DNA of 40,276 bases from a bacterium (GTDB taxonomy: Bacteria; Bacillota; Clostridia; Oscillospirales; Oscillospiraceae), in NCBI GenBank assembly GCA_019424865.1, contig JAHYYS010000012.1, positions 1 to 40,276 on the forward strand. The letters are read 5' to 3'. Of this stretch, positions 1-6,702 are shown in pieces (position 1 is the stretch's first letter; each line of letters begins with the position of its first letter). Under the pieces are notes generated by a model. That model saw only the letters and a program-made list of their open reading frames with translations. It searched no databases and was not told where the DNA came from. The position numbers were made by a program, and so were the translations under genes.

Positions 1-453
1 CATGCGGTAGAGCATCTGGGCCCAGTCCTGGGCCTCGGTGCCGCCGGCGCCGGGATGGATGGTCAAAATCACGTTGGAGCGGTCATACTCGCCGGTGAGC
101 AGGGTCTCCAGCCGTGCGGACTCCATATCCGCCTCCAGCTTGACAAAGCCCTCCTCCAGCTCGGGCAGCAGGGACTCGTCCTCAAACTCGTTGCCCATTT
201 CGCACAGGGCCATCAGATCGTCCCACTGGCTCTGGCGCTTTTTCTGACTGTCCACCTTGTCCTGAAGGTTCTTGATGCGCTGCTGGACCTTCTGGGCCTT
301 GGCCAGGTTGTCCCAGAAGCCGTCGGCGGCCGACTCGGCCTGGAGCATGTCCAGCTCCCGCTCCGCCCCCTCCAAATCCAGGGCCTGCTCCAGCTCCTTC
401 AGGGCGGGGGCCAGGTTGTTCAGTTTGACTTTATACTCGTCGAATTGGAGCAT
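1..453 (-). CDS. prfB: Peptide chain release factor 2, N-terminal part (truncated by window edge)
   Basis: Release factor 2 recognises UGA and UAA stop codons on the ribosome and triggers peptide release. The reverse strand is open from ATG at 453 to base 1 (151 codons) and ends in the conserved stretch ILTIHPGAGGTEAQDWAQML, the start of the RF2 core domain. The N-terminal helical domain is present, with the usual LDLE segment around residue 26. An in-frame ATG at 483 also exists but has no SD; the ATG at 453 follows GAGGA closely. The codon before the LDLE aspartate is not followed by a UGA, so the programmed +1 frameshift seen in many prfB genes is absent. The GGQ catalytic region lies outside the window. 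Confidence 0.93.
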   Translation of the reverse strand, partial: MLQFDEYKVKLNNLAPALKELEQALDLEGAERELDMLQAESAADGFWDNLAKAQKVQQRIKNLQDKVDSQKKRQSQWDDLMALCEMGNEFEDESLLPELEEGFVKLEADMESARLETLLTGEYDRSNVILTIHPGAGGTEAQDWAQMLYRM

Positions 454-516
454 CAGGTCCTCACTCTTTCTGTCAATTCCCATTCTGTGGGGAATCAGAT
501 AAATTTAAGCCAAATT

Positions 517-545
517 ATTATATATGAGGGAGATAAAAAAGTAAA
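517..545 (-). promoter_or_regulatory. Probable sigma-A promoter of prfB
   Basis: On the minus strand TTTACT (545-540) and TATAAT (522-517) are separated by 17 bp. Transcription would start near 510, giving a leader of about 58 nt to the ATG at 453. Confidence 0.6.
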
Positions 546-738
546 GGGAAAACTGCGCACAGACGGGCGCCGCTGATTTTTTTGTCCGGACAGGCAAAAA
601 TCGGCACATATCCCGGCCTGTCCCGCATATACTGATACGTATATCGCCTTTTCCCGGAGGCGCGTGCAGAGCCGCCCGGCGGCGCGGCCCGTCTCCGGGG
701 GCGGTGAGGATACCAGCGTGAAAATTGGAGGAATTGCA

Positions 739-858
739 ATGGAAGAATATAATATTTTGCTGCCGCTGCCGGAGCCGAACCGCGCCTCCGGAGCCAGAGA
801 TGACGATCTGGACGACCTGATCTTCCGGGGGGAGGGCTGGCTTGCCAGCGACCGCTGA
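739..858 (+). CDS. Small 39-aa acidic peptide, unrecognised
   Basis: The frame runs ATG (739) to TGA (858) and encodes 39 residues with an acidic middle (DDDLDDLIF) and a Pro/Leu N-terminal part (LLPLPEP). There is no membrane segment or signal peptide. An SD (GGAGG at about 728-732) sits 7 bases before the ATG, and an intrinsic terminator begins one base after the stop. SD, short frame and terminator together argue for a real monocistronic gene. The frame stays open upstream to an ATG at 664, but that start lacks an SD. I do not recognise the family and assign no function. The roughly 150 bases upstream are rich in GC inverted repeats and could be a structured leader. Confidence 0.55.
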   Translation: MEEYNILLPLPEPNRASGARDDDLDDLIFRGEGWLASDR

Positions 859-884
859 GAAGGCCGCCTTGGGCGGCCTTCTTT
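859..884 (+). terminator. Intrinsic terminator of the 39-aa peptide gene
   Basis: A perfect 10-bp stem (859-868 with 872-881) and 3-nt loop are followed by TTT and a pyrimidine-rich stretch. Confidence 0.75.
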
Positions 885-982
885 CCCGTTGTGGGAAAAA
901 ACAAGCCGGCATCGCGCAGGTGAGGCGGGGAGGACCCGCGCCCCGGCGGGATGTGCCGCGCCGTATTGACACAGAGGCTGTC

Positions 983-1026
983 GAAAAAGCGGCGTCCGCT
1001 TTGTGAAAGCGGCACGCCGCTTTTTC
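983..1026 (-). terminator. Bidirectional terminator downstream of the GNAT gene
   Basis: The outer arms 983-994 and 1015-1026 are exact inverse complements starting or ending in five A or T. An inner perfect stem (996-1002 with 1006-1012) closes the loop. It serves the minus-strand acetyltransferase gene ending at 1095 and would also stop plus-strand transcripts. Confidence 0.75.
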
Positions 1027-1094
1027 AAACCGGGCCCCACAAAATTTTCACCTTGATTTCCTGGGAAAGGGAGCAAGGCGTGCGCGCCGGAAAA

Positions 1095-1682
1095 TTATAG
1101 ACCCGGCTCCACGAAGTGAACGGCGGAGTTGTCCCAGTATTTTCTGCATACTCTGCGGCTGTTTCCGTCCAGATTCAGCTGATAGAGACGGAAGACGACC
1201 AAAATGTTTTTGGGCATCCACAGTTCCTCATAGGAATACTGATACTCCATCCCCAGCCGCTTCATGACCGCGCCGCTGCGGGGGCTATTGACGTCGTGTG
1301 TGGCCGTGAGGTAAGGAATGCCGTCTCGCTTTAATTGCGCAGCGACCGCCCGCCCCGCTTCCGTGGCGACTCCTCTGTGCCAAAATTCTTTGCGCAGCCC
1401 GTAGCCCAGATCATAGCAGCTGTCGGTGTCAACGTGAATATATCCAACTGGCTGGCTGCGTTCCTTCAGACAGATGGCGTAGTGATACCCGGTCTCCTGC
1501 CGGTATTTTCGCGCAAAGTGCTGCTGGTAAAAGGCCATGGCCTCCTCCCGCGTTTGAACGGGAAACCACGGCAAAAACCGGTTGACTTCTTCATCCCCAT
1601 AAATTTGAAGCAGGGCGTCCAGGTCGCGCGCGCTGAATTTTCGTAAAATAAGCCGCGGTGTCTCAAGCAATGGTGTGTTCAT
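1095..1682 (-). CDS. GNAT acetyltransferase, RimJ/RimL type
   Basis: The product is 195 aa and would transfer an acetyl group from acetyl-CoA to an unknown amine. It opens with the typical TPRLILRKFSARDLDALLQI of the RimJ/RimL-like branch. The acetyl-CoA loop region is around residues 95-112 (YGLRKEFWHRGVATEAGRAV, where the usual W-x-(K/R)-G-x-(A/G) is present as HRGVATEA). A C-terminal tail of about 40 residues follows the usual end of the fold. The ATG at 1682 is preceded by AAGGGAA. It is monocistronic with its own promoter and terminator. The substrate (ribosomal protein, antibiotic or metabolite) cannot be told from sequence. Confidence 0.85.
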   Translation of the reverse strand: MNTPLLETPRLILRKFSARDLDALLQIYGDEEVNRFLPWFPVQTREEAMAFYQQHFARKYRQETGYHYAICLKERSQPVGYIHVDTDSCYDLGYGLRKEFWHRGVATEAGRAVAAQLKRDGIPYLTATHDVNSPRSGAVMKRLGMEYQYSYEELWMPKNILVVFRLYQLNLDGNSRRVCRKYWDNSAVHFVEPGL

Positions 1683-1720
1683 CCTGGAAGTTCCCTTTCA
1701 TATTTTGATTTTCTGCTGAA

Positions 1721-1749
1721 ATTATATCACCGGCGGCGCTTCGGAACAA
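1721..1749 (-). promoter_or_regulatory. Probable sigma-A promoter of the GNAT gene
   Basis: Minus-strand TTGTTC (1749-1744) and TATAAT (1726-1721) are separated by 17 bp, about 35 bp upstream of the ATG. Confidence 0.6.
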
Positions 1750-1798
1750 GACGCCGGCACCGTGAGGCGGCGGAGGGCGGAGAGGAAAGAGAACCCTC

Positions 1799-1827
1799 TT
1801 GACAAAACCGGAGGTTGGCGGTATGAT
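1799..1827 (+). promoter_or_regulatory. Sigma-A promoter of copA-csoR
   Basis: TTGACA (1799-1804), a 17-bp spacer and TATGAT (1822-1827). The predicted start at about 1834 lies inside the CsoR-like operator. The long leader 1834-2055 has no SD-led gene that I can defend. Confidence 0.75.
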
Positions 1828-1831
1828 AAGC

Positions 1832-1855
1832 ATACACCCCCCTGGGGTGGGGTAT
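1832..1855 (+). promoter_or_regulatory. Candidate CsoR operator
   Basis: This 24-bp GC-rich imperfect palindrome has flanks ATAC/GTAT and C-runs facing G-runs, the form known for CsoR operators of copper-responsive promoters. It begins 4 bp after the -10 box, so a bound repressor would block initiation. The csoR gene lies at the end of the same unit, implying autoregulation with release by Cu(I). Confidence 0.7.
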
Positions 1856-2055
1856 TATGGCACTTGAAACCAGCGAGCCTGCCCGGGGTGTATGGAAAGA
1901 GAGCAGAGGTTCAAGATTACCGGTATAAACCGCTGGACGTGGGCACCATCCGGGTGGCGGCGGTCCTCGCCCCCCAGAGTCAGGCTATGCCCGAATGGGG
2001 CCCGCCGTGTTCAAAGGCCTTGAGCAGAGGATTCCGGTTTCAGAAAGTCGGGTGT

Positions 2056-4677
2056 ATGGATATGAAGCAGAAGTTTAACATTACCGGCATGACCTGCTCG
2101 GCGTGCTCCGCCCATGTGGAGAAGGCGGTGCGCAAGCTGCCGGGCATTCAGTCGGCCGACGTCAGCCTGATGACCAACAGCATGGTGGCGCAGTATGATG
2201 AGACCGCCCTGTCCCCCCAGGAGATTATCCGGGCGGTGGAGGACGCGGGCTACGGGGCCTCCCTGCCCCGGAAGGAGGGCGCGGCCCGGGCGGATGCCCG
2301 GCCGCAGGAGGACGGGATGGCCCGGGAGCTGGCCTCCATGAAGCGTCGGCTGATCTGGTCCTTTGTGTTTTTGATTCCGCTGTTTTATATCTCCATGGGC
2401 CACATGATGGGGGCGCCCCTGCCCCCCTTCCTCACCGGGTTGGAGAATGCGGTGGCCTTCGGCCTGACCCAGCTGCTGCTGACCCTGCCCATCATGTATA
2501 TCAACGACAAATACTACCGGGTGGGCTTTAAGACCCTGTGGCACCGGGCACCCAACATGGATTCCCTCATTGCCGTGGGCTCGGCGGCCGCCGTGATTTA
2601 TGGCGTGTTTGCCATCTATCAGATGGGCTACGGCCTGGGCCACGGGGATTGGGCCCGGGTGGAGCAGTACCATATGGATCTGTATTTCGAGTCCGCGGGC
2701 ATGATTCTGACCCTGATTACCGTGGGCAAGTTCCTGGAGACCCGGTCCAAGGGCAAGACCTCCCAGGCCATCACCCGGCTGATGGATCTGGCGCCCAAGA
2801 CGGCTACCGTCCTGCGGGACGGGGCGGAGGCGGAGATTCCGGTGGAGGAGGTCCGGGTAGGCGACCTGGTGGTGGTCCGGCCGGGCCAGTCCATCCCGGT
2901 GGACGGCGTCATTACCCAGGGACAGTCGGCGGTGGACGAGTCCGCCCTGACCGGCGAGTCCCTGCCGGTGGACAAGGGGCCGGGGGACAAGGTGGCGGCC
3001 GCCTCCCTGAACAAGTCGGGCTTTTTCACCTTTGAGGCCAGCCGGGTGGGGGAGGATACCACCCTGGCCCAGATGATCCGGCTGGTGGAGGAGGCTTCCG
3101 CCTCCAAGGCCCCCATTGCAAAGCTGGCGGACAAGGTGGCCGGGGTCTTTGTCCCCGTGGTCATGTGTATCGCCGCCGTCACCGCCGCGGCCTGGTTCAT
3201 CGCCAGCGGCTATGATATCACAAAGGCCCTCACCACCGGCGTGGCGGTGCTGGTCATCTCCTGCCCCTGCGCTCTGGGCCTGGCCACCCCGGTGGCCATT
3301 ATGGTGGGCACGGGCAAGGGCGCGGAGAACGGCATCCTGATTAAATCGGCCGAGGCGCTGGAGGCCCTGCATACGGTGGACACCGTGGTGCTGGACAAGA
3401 CGGGCACCCTGACCCAGGGGAAGCCCCGGGTCACCGATGTGGTCCCCGCCGGGGACATGGACGAGGAGGGGCTGATGATCCTGGCCGCCTGTCTGGAGGG
3501 CCCCTCGGAGCATCCGCTGGCCGACGCCATTGTGGAGCGGGCCAGGGAGCAGAAGCTGCCGGTGACCGCGGTGAAGGAGTTCCAGGCCGTCCACGGCCGG
3601 GGCGTGCGGGCCCTGATTGGCGGACGGGCGTTTTTGGGGGGCAACCGGGCCATGATGGAGGAGGCCGGGGCGGATCTGGGGGACTTCCCTGCAAAGGCGG
3701 AGGAGCTGGCCGCCCAGGGGAAGACGCCGCTGTATTTTGCCGATGAGACGCGGGTTCTGGGCCTGATCGCCGTGGCGGACACCCCCAAGCCCACCAGTGC
3801 CGCCGCCGTGGCCGCCTTCCGCAAGCTGGGACTGGACGTGGTGATGCTCACCGGCGACAACCAGCGCACCGCCCAGGCCATCGGAACAGAGCTGGGGGTT
3901 ACCCAGGTGATGGCCGAGGTGCTGCCCCAGGACAAGGAGCAGAAGATCCGCCAGCTCCAGAGCCAGGGGAAAAAGGTGGCCATGGTGGGCGACGGCATCA
4001 ACGACGCGCCCGCCCTGGCCCGGGCCGATGTGGGCCTGGCCATTGGCGCGGGCACCGATGTGGCCATCGAGTCGGCGGACATTGTGCTGATGAAATCCGA
4101 CCTGCTGGACGCCGCCGCCGCGGTGGAGCTGTCCCGTGCCACCATCCGGAATATCAAGGAGAATCTGTTCTGGGCCTTTTTCTATAACTCCCTGGGCATC
4201 CCCCTGGCCGCCGGCGTGTTCTATGCCCTGGGCTGGACCCATTTTATGCTCAATCCCATGTTCGCCGCCGCGGCCATGAGCCTCAGCTCGGTGTGCGTGG
4301 TGACCAACGCCCTGCGGCTGCGGTTTTTCAAGAGCAAGTTCAAATCGGACGTCTCCGGCGCCCCTGCCGGTGATGATACCCCGGCGGTGCCCGCCTGCGG
4401 CGGGACCTGCCCCGTGGATTTGGAAGAGAGTTCCCACAACCATGAAGGAGGAAATGAAGCTATGACCAAGACACTGAAGATTGAAGGCATGATGTGCGCC
4501 CACTGCGTGGCCCACGTGGAAAAGGCCCTGACCGCCCTGGGGGGCGTCACCTCCGCCAAGGCGGACCTGGAGGGAAAGTGCGCCACGGTCACTCTGGCGG
4601 CCCCGGTCACGGACCAGGAGCTGAAGGACGCGGTGACCCAGGCGGGCTATGAGGTGGTGTCCGTCCGTGAAGGCTGA
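2056..4677 (+). CDS. copA: Copper-exporting P1B-type ATPase with C-terminal CopZ-like domain
   Basis: The pump uses ATP to export Cu(I) across the cytoplasmic membrane. From the chosen ATG it has 873 residues. An N-terminal heavy-metal domain carries GMTCSACSAHVEKAV. Membrane segments follow, with TGES in the actuator domain, the metal-site CPC (SCPCALGLATP), DKTGTLT at the phosphorylated Asp, SEHPLADAI in the nucleotide domain and GDGINDAPAL in the hinge. The last segments contain YNSLG and MSLSSVCVVTNALRL, the Cu(I)-ATPase signature. After a Cys/His-bearing linker a second heavy-metal domain (GMMCAHCVAHVEKAL) ends the protein. The frame is open back to 1762, but that part is not family-like. 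ATG at 2056 or 2062 fits the family; neither has a strong SD. The frame overlaps csoR. Confidence 0.95.
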   Translation: MDMKQKFNITGMTCSACSAHVEKAVRKLPGIQSADVSLMTNSMVAQYDETALSPQEIIRAVEDAGYGASLPRKEGAARADARPQEDGMARELASMKRRLIWSFVFLIPLFYISMGHMMGAPLPPFLTGLENAVAFGLTQLLLTLPIMYINDKYYRVGFKTLWHRAPNMDSLIAVGSAAAVIYGVFAIYQMGYGLGHGDWARVEQYHMDLYFESAGMILTLITVGKFLETRSKGKTSQAITRLMDLAPKTATVLRDGAEAEIPVEEVRVGDLVVVRPGQSIPVDGVITQGQSAVDESALTGESLPVDKGPGDKVAAASLNKSGFFTFEASRVGEDTTLAQMIRLVEEASASKAPIAKLADKVAGVFVPVVMCIAAVTAAAWFIASGYDITKALTTGVAVLVISCPCALGLATPVAIMVGTGKGAENGILIKSAEALEALHTVDTVVLDKTGTLTQGKPRVTDVVPAGDMDEEGLMILAACLEGPSEHPLADAIVERAREQKLPVTAVKEFQAVHGRGVRALIGGRAFLGGNRAMMEEAGADLGDFPAKAEELAAQGKTPLYFADETRVLGLIAVADTPKPTSAAAVAAFRKLGLDVVMLTGDNQRTAQAIGTELGVTQVMAEVLPQDKEQKIRQLQSQGKKVAMVGDGINDAPALARADVGLAIGAGTDVAIESADIVLMKSDLLDAAAAVELSRATIRNIKENLFWAFFYNSLGIPLAAGVFYALGWTHFMLNPMFAAAAMSLSSVCVVTNALRLRFFKSKFKSDVSGAPAGDDTPAVPACGGTCPVDLEESSHNHEGGNEAMTKTLKIEGMMCAHCVAHVEKALTALGGVTSAKADLEGKCATVTLAAPVTDQELKDAVTQAGYEVVSVREG
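4462..4677 (+). CDS. Possible internally initiated CopZ-like copper chaperone
   Basis: Inside the copA frame, AAGGAGG (4445-4451) lies 10 bases before an ATG at 4462. Translation from there gives a 71-aa free heavy-metal domain with the MxCxxC copper site (GMMCAHC) and the size of a CopZ chaperone. Two products could arise: full-length pump with a tethered chaperone domain, and a soluble chaperone that carries Cu(I) to the pump or CsoR. A recent fusion of copA with a following copZ gene would leave the same trace. That the SD works is inference. Confidence 0.5.
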   Translation: MTKTLKIEGMMCAHCVAHVEKALTALGGVTSAKADLEGKCATVTLAAPVTDQELKDAVTQAGYEVVSVREG

Positions 4678-4930
4678 CCACCAGCAGGTCGCCCGGCTGC
4701 TGAAGACGGCCCGGGGACAGATCGACGGCATTTTGAAGATGGTGGAGGAGGACCGCTACTGCCTGGACGTGTCTAATCAGCTGATGGCCACCCAGTCCAT
4801 CCTGAAAAAGGCCAACCGCCTGGTGCTGAAGGCCCACATGAACAGCTGCGTCCGGGAGGCGGTGGACAGCGGGAATCCGGAGGAGAAGCTGGAGGAGCTG
4901 GCCATCCTGCTGGACAAGCTGGCCGACTGA
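4667..4930 (+). CDS. csoR: CsoR-family copper-sensing repressor
   Basis: The product is an 87-aa all-helical DNA-binding repressor of the CsoR/RcnR family. The Cu(I) ligands are at the expected spacing: Cys in DRYCLDV, then His and Cys in KAHMNSCV (H-x3-C). The typical N-terminal DHQQVARLLKTARGQIDGIL is present. GTG at 4667 is chosen because GAGGTGG (4651-4657) lies 9 bases upstream. An in-frame ATG at 4649 would add six residues. The start lies within the 3' end of copA, so translation is probably coupled. The likely target is the palindrome at 1832-1855. The three-ligand pattern favours copper sensing over nickel, persulfide or formaldehyde sensing. Confidence 0.9.
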   Translation: MKADHQQVARLLKTARGQIDGILKMVEEDRYCLDVSNQLMATQSILKKANRLVLKAHMNSCVREAVDSGNPEEKLEELAILLDKLAD

Positions 4931-4959
4931 GCACGAGGAGTCCAAAAAAGTTATGTGCA

Positions 4960-4991
4960 AATCCGCGGCGGCCCTGGGGCTGCCGCGGATT
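4960..4991 (+). terminator. Terminator of the copA-csoR unit
   Basis: Arms 4960-4969 and 4982-4991 are exact inverse complements (10 bp, GC-rich). The following tract (CCTTCTG) is only weakly T-rich. Confidence 0.5.
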
Positions 4992-5078
4992 CCTTCTGCT
5001 CAGGGCGGGCCGCGCCGGGTGTGTTTTGAGATTTGCTGAAGAACTTCTTAATATCCCCTGAAGAATTCCGATCCCGCC

Positions 5079-5107
5079 TTGTTCCGGCAGGCAGGATATG
5101 CTATGGT
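5079..5107 (+). promoter_or_regulatory. Possible promoter of the lipoprotein gene
   Basis: TTGTTC (5079-5084), a 17-bp spacer and TATGGT (5102-5107), about 44 bp before the chosen TTG start. Confidence 0.4.
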
Positions 5108-5150
5108 AGTGCCACCCCGGGGAGAAAACAATGTGATAGGAGTGTTTTTC

Positions 5151-5582
5151 TTGCTGAACATGACCCGAGTCAAACGAATCTTGCTGGTGAGCTGTCTGGC
5201 GGCAGCCCTGGCTGTATCTCTTGCGTCCTGCACTCTGCTCCGCCCGGCCTCCTCCGGCGGTGCGGCCAATTCTGCACCGGATCATTCTGACGTGTCCGGA
5301 CAGGATATGCCGGACGTATCTGAACCGGATGCCTCCGGAGCGGAACAGGAGGCGCAGACCCTTCATGGAACGCTGAATACGGCGGACGCAGAACTGGGGC
5401 TGCTGATTGTGGTGTCGGAAGAGCAGTACTTCCGTTTTGATTTAAACGGAGCGGATGTGTCCGCCCTGGCGCCTGGGGATGAGGTAGTGGTTACATATAC
5501 CGGAGAGCTGGAGCCGGACAGCGACGAGCTGACCGCTGTGGTGACCTCTGTGGAGAAGGCTGAGGAGGCTCCCGCCGCCTGA
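5151..5582 (+). CDS. Small secreted lipoprotein, unknown function
   Basis: The product has 143 aa with a positively charged start, a hydrophobic stretch and the lipobox LASC at about residues 24-27, so it should be lipid-anchored on the outer face of the membrane. A Ser/Asp/Glu-rich linker of about 40 residues precedes a compact domain of about 75 residues that looks all-beta (GLLIVVSEEQYFRFDLNGAD). TTG at 5151 is chosen because AGGAG (5138-5142) lies 8 bases upstream. ATG at 5160 is the alternative and keeps the same signal peptide. The gene stands alone between a promoter and a strong terminator. I do not recognise the domain. Confidence 0.7.
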   Translation: MLNMTRVKRILLVSCLAAALAVSLASCTLLRPASSGGAANSAPDHSDVSGQDMPDVSEPDASGAEQEAQTLHGTLNTADAELGLLIVVSEEQYFRFDLNGADVSALAPGDEVVVTYTGELEPDSDELTAVVTSVEKAEEAPAA

Positions 5583-5617
5583 GTCTGCCGGCCGGGTTTC
5601 CCGCGGGGCCGAACTGG

Positions 5618-5661
5618 AAAAAGCGCCGTGTCCCTTGTTTCCAAGGGGCACGGCGCTTTTT
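5618..5661 (+). terminator. Strong intrinsic terminator after the lipoprotein gene
   Basis: A 19-bp stem (5618-5636 with 5643-5661) and 6-nt loop, with five A at the left end and five T at the right end, so it could work in both directions. Confidence 0.85.
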
Positions 5662-5752
5662 GGAATTGAGCGTCCTCTATGTCCGCTCATACAGTACAGC
5701 GTATAAAACGGCCCTGTTTTTGGCACACTGGCCCAAAGGGGAGGTGTTTTTG

Positions 5753-6109
5753 ATGGGCGGCAAAAAGCTGCGCTATCTGACTGCCGGGGCGCTGGCGGGG
5801 CTGACCAACGGCTTTTTCGGCGGAGGCGGGGGCTCGGTGCTGGTGCCGCTGCTGACCCGGTACTGCGGCCTGGAGCAGAGGCGGGCCTTCGCCACCTCGG
5901 TGGCGGTGATCCTGCCTTTGTGCGTGCTGTCTGCGGCCATCTATCTGCTGCGGGGCGGGCTGGAGCTGATGCCGGCCCTGCCCTATCTGGCCGGCGGCGC
6001 CCTGGGGGGATGGGCCGGGGGGCGGATCTTCCGGGGGATGCGCATGGACTGGCTGCGGCGGATCTTTGGGCTGCTGCTGATTTACGGCGGGGTGCGGAGC
6101 TTCCTGTAA
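5753..6109 (+). CDS. Half-size TSUP (TauE/SafE) permease, first subunit
   Basis: The product has 118 aa and is mostly hydrophobic with about four membrane segments. The N-terminal motif GLTNGFFGGGGGSVLVPLL is the glycine-rich signature of the TauE/SafE (TSUP) family, whose members move sulfonates, sulfite or other small anions. Full-length family members have about 250 residues with two such halves; this gene encodes one half. The ATG at 5753 follows AAAGGGGAGG. The second half-size gene follows after 30 bp, so the two probably form one heteromeric transporter. A weak TATAAA lies near 5702. The substrate is unknown. Confidence 0.82.
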   Translation: MGGKKLRYLTAGALAGLTNGFFGGGGGSVLVPLLTRYCGLEQRRAFATSVAVILPLCVLSAAIYLLRGGLELMPALPYLAGGALGGWAGGRIFRGMRMDWLRRIFGLLLIYGGVRSFL

Positions 6110-6139
6110 AGGGGCGCCCGCATCGGAAAGGAGGAGCGT

Positions 6140-6517
6140 ATGACGCAATGGCTGCTGCCCCTGCTGGTGGGGGCCGCCACCGGCGTGCTGTCCGGCTTCG
6201 GCGTGGGGGGCGGGACGCTGCTGCTGGTCTATCTCACCGCCTTTGCCGGGGTGGAACAGCGCCAGGCCCAGGGGATCAACCTGCTGTATTTTCTGCCGGC
6301 CGCCCTGCTGGCCCTGCCCGCCCATTGGAAAAACGGATACATTGAAAAGCCCGCGCTGCTCCCCGCCGCCGGGGCGGGGCTGGTGTGCGCCGCCCTGGGC
6401 GCCTGGGGGGCCACCGCCCTGGAGGTGGGGGTGCTGCGCAAGTGCTTCGGGGCCTTCCTGATTGTCATCGGCCTGACGGAGCTGTTTGGGAAAAAGCCGG
6501 CTGACAAGGAAAAATAG
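6140..6517 (+). CDS. Half-size TSUP (TauE/SafE) permease, second subunit
   Basis: The product has 125 aa and about four membrane segments, with the family motif GVLSGFGVGGGTLLLVYL near the start and the second conserved stretch QAQGINLLYFLPAALLALP. It ends in a charged tail (GKKPADKEK). The gene is separated from the other half-size permease by 30 bp containing the SD GGAGGAG. Each half has its own glycine-rich motif, as in the two repeats of a normal TSUP protein, so this pair equals a split transporter rather than a broken gene: both frames have SD, start and stop in order. Confidence 0.82.
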   Translation: MTQWLLPLLVGAATGVLSGFGVGGGTLLLVYLTAFAGVEQRQAQGINLLYFLPAALLALPAHWKNGYIEKPALLPAAGAGLVCAALGAWGATALEVGVLRKCFGAFLIVIGLTELFGKKPADKEK

Positions 6518-6555
6518 GAGGGGAGGGGCGGCCGGGCTTCTCCCCCCTTTTTCCG

Positions 6556-6584
6556 TTGACCGGCGGGCCGGTTTGAGATACAAT
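6556..6584 (+). promoter_or_regulatory. Sigma-A promoter of pcrA
   Basis: TTGACC (6556-6561), a 17-bp spacer and TACAAT (6579-6584), giving a leader of about 110 nt. Confidence 0.65.
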
Positions 6585-6702
6585 AGAGAAAACAAAAACC
6601 GCTTTCCGGTTCTGCGGCCGCGAAGCGGCTTATTTATGCGGCGCTTTGGCCGACCCCGCGCCCACGGGCCGCCGGAATTTGCACAGACAGGATGGTACAT
6701 AT

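Noticed and set aside
1762..2055. N-terminal extension of CopA by 98 codons
   Set aside because: The extension would begin upstream of the promoter and operator, shows no membrane or metal-binding family sequence, and has no SD-supported start.
2011..4731. Long open frame of about 900 codons on the minus strand opposite copA
   Set aside because: Composition is dominated by Gly/His/Gln/Arg runs typical of the complement of GC-rich coding sequence, and copA is certain on the plus strand. The same holds for the long antisense frames opposite pcrA, the csaB operon, gltX and the zinc operon.
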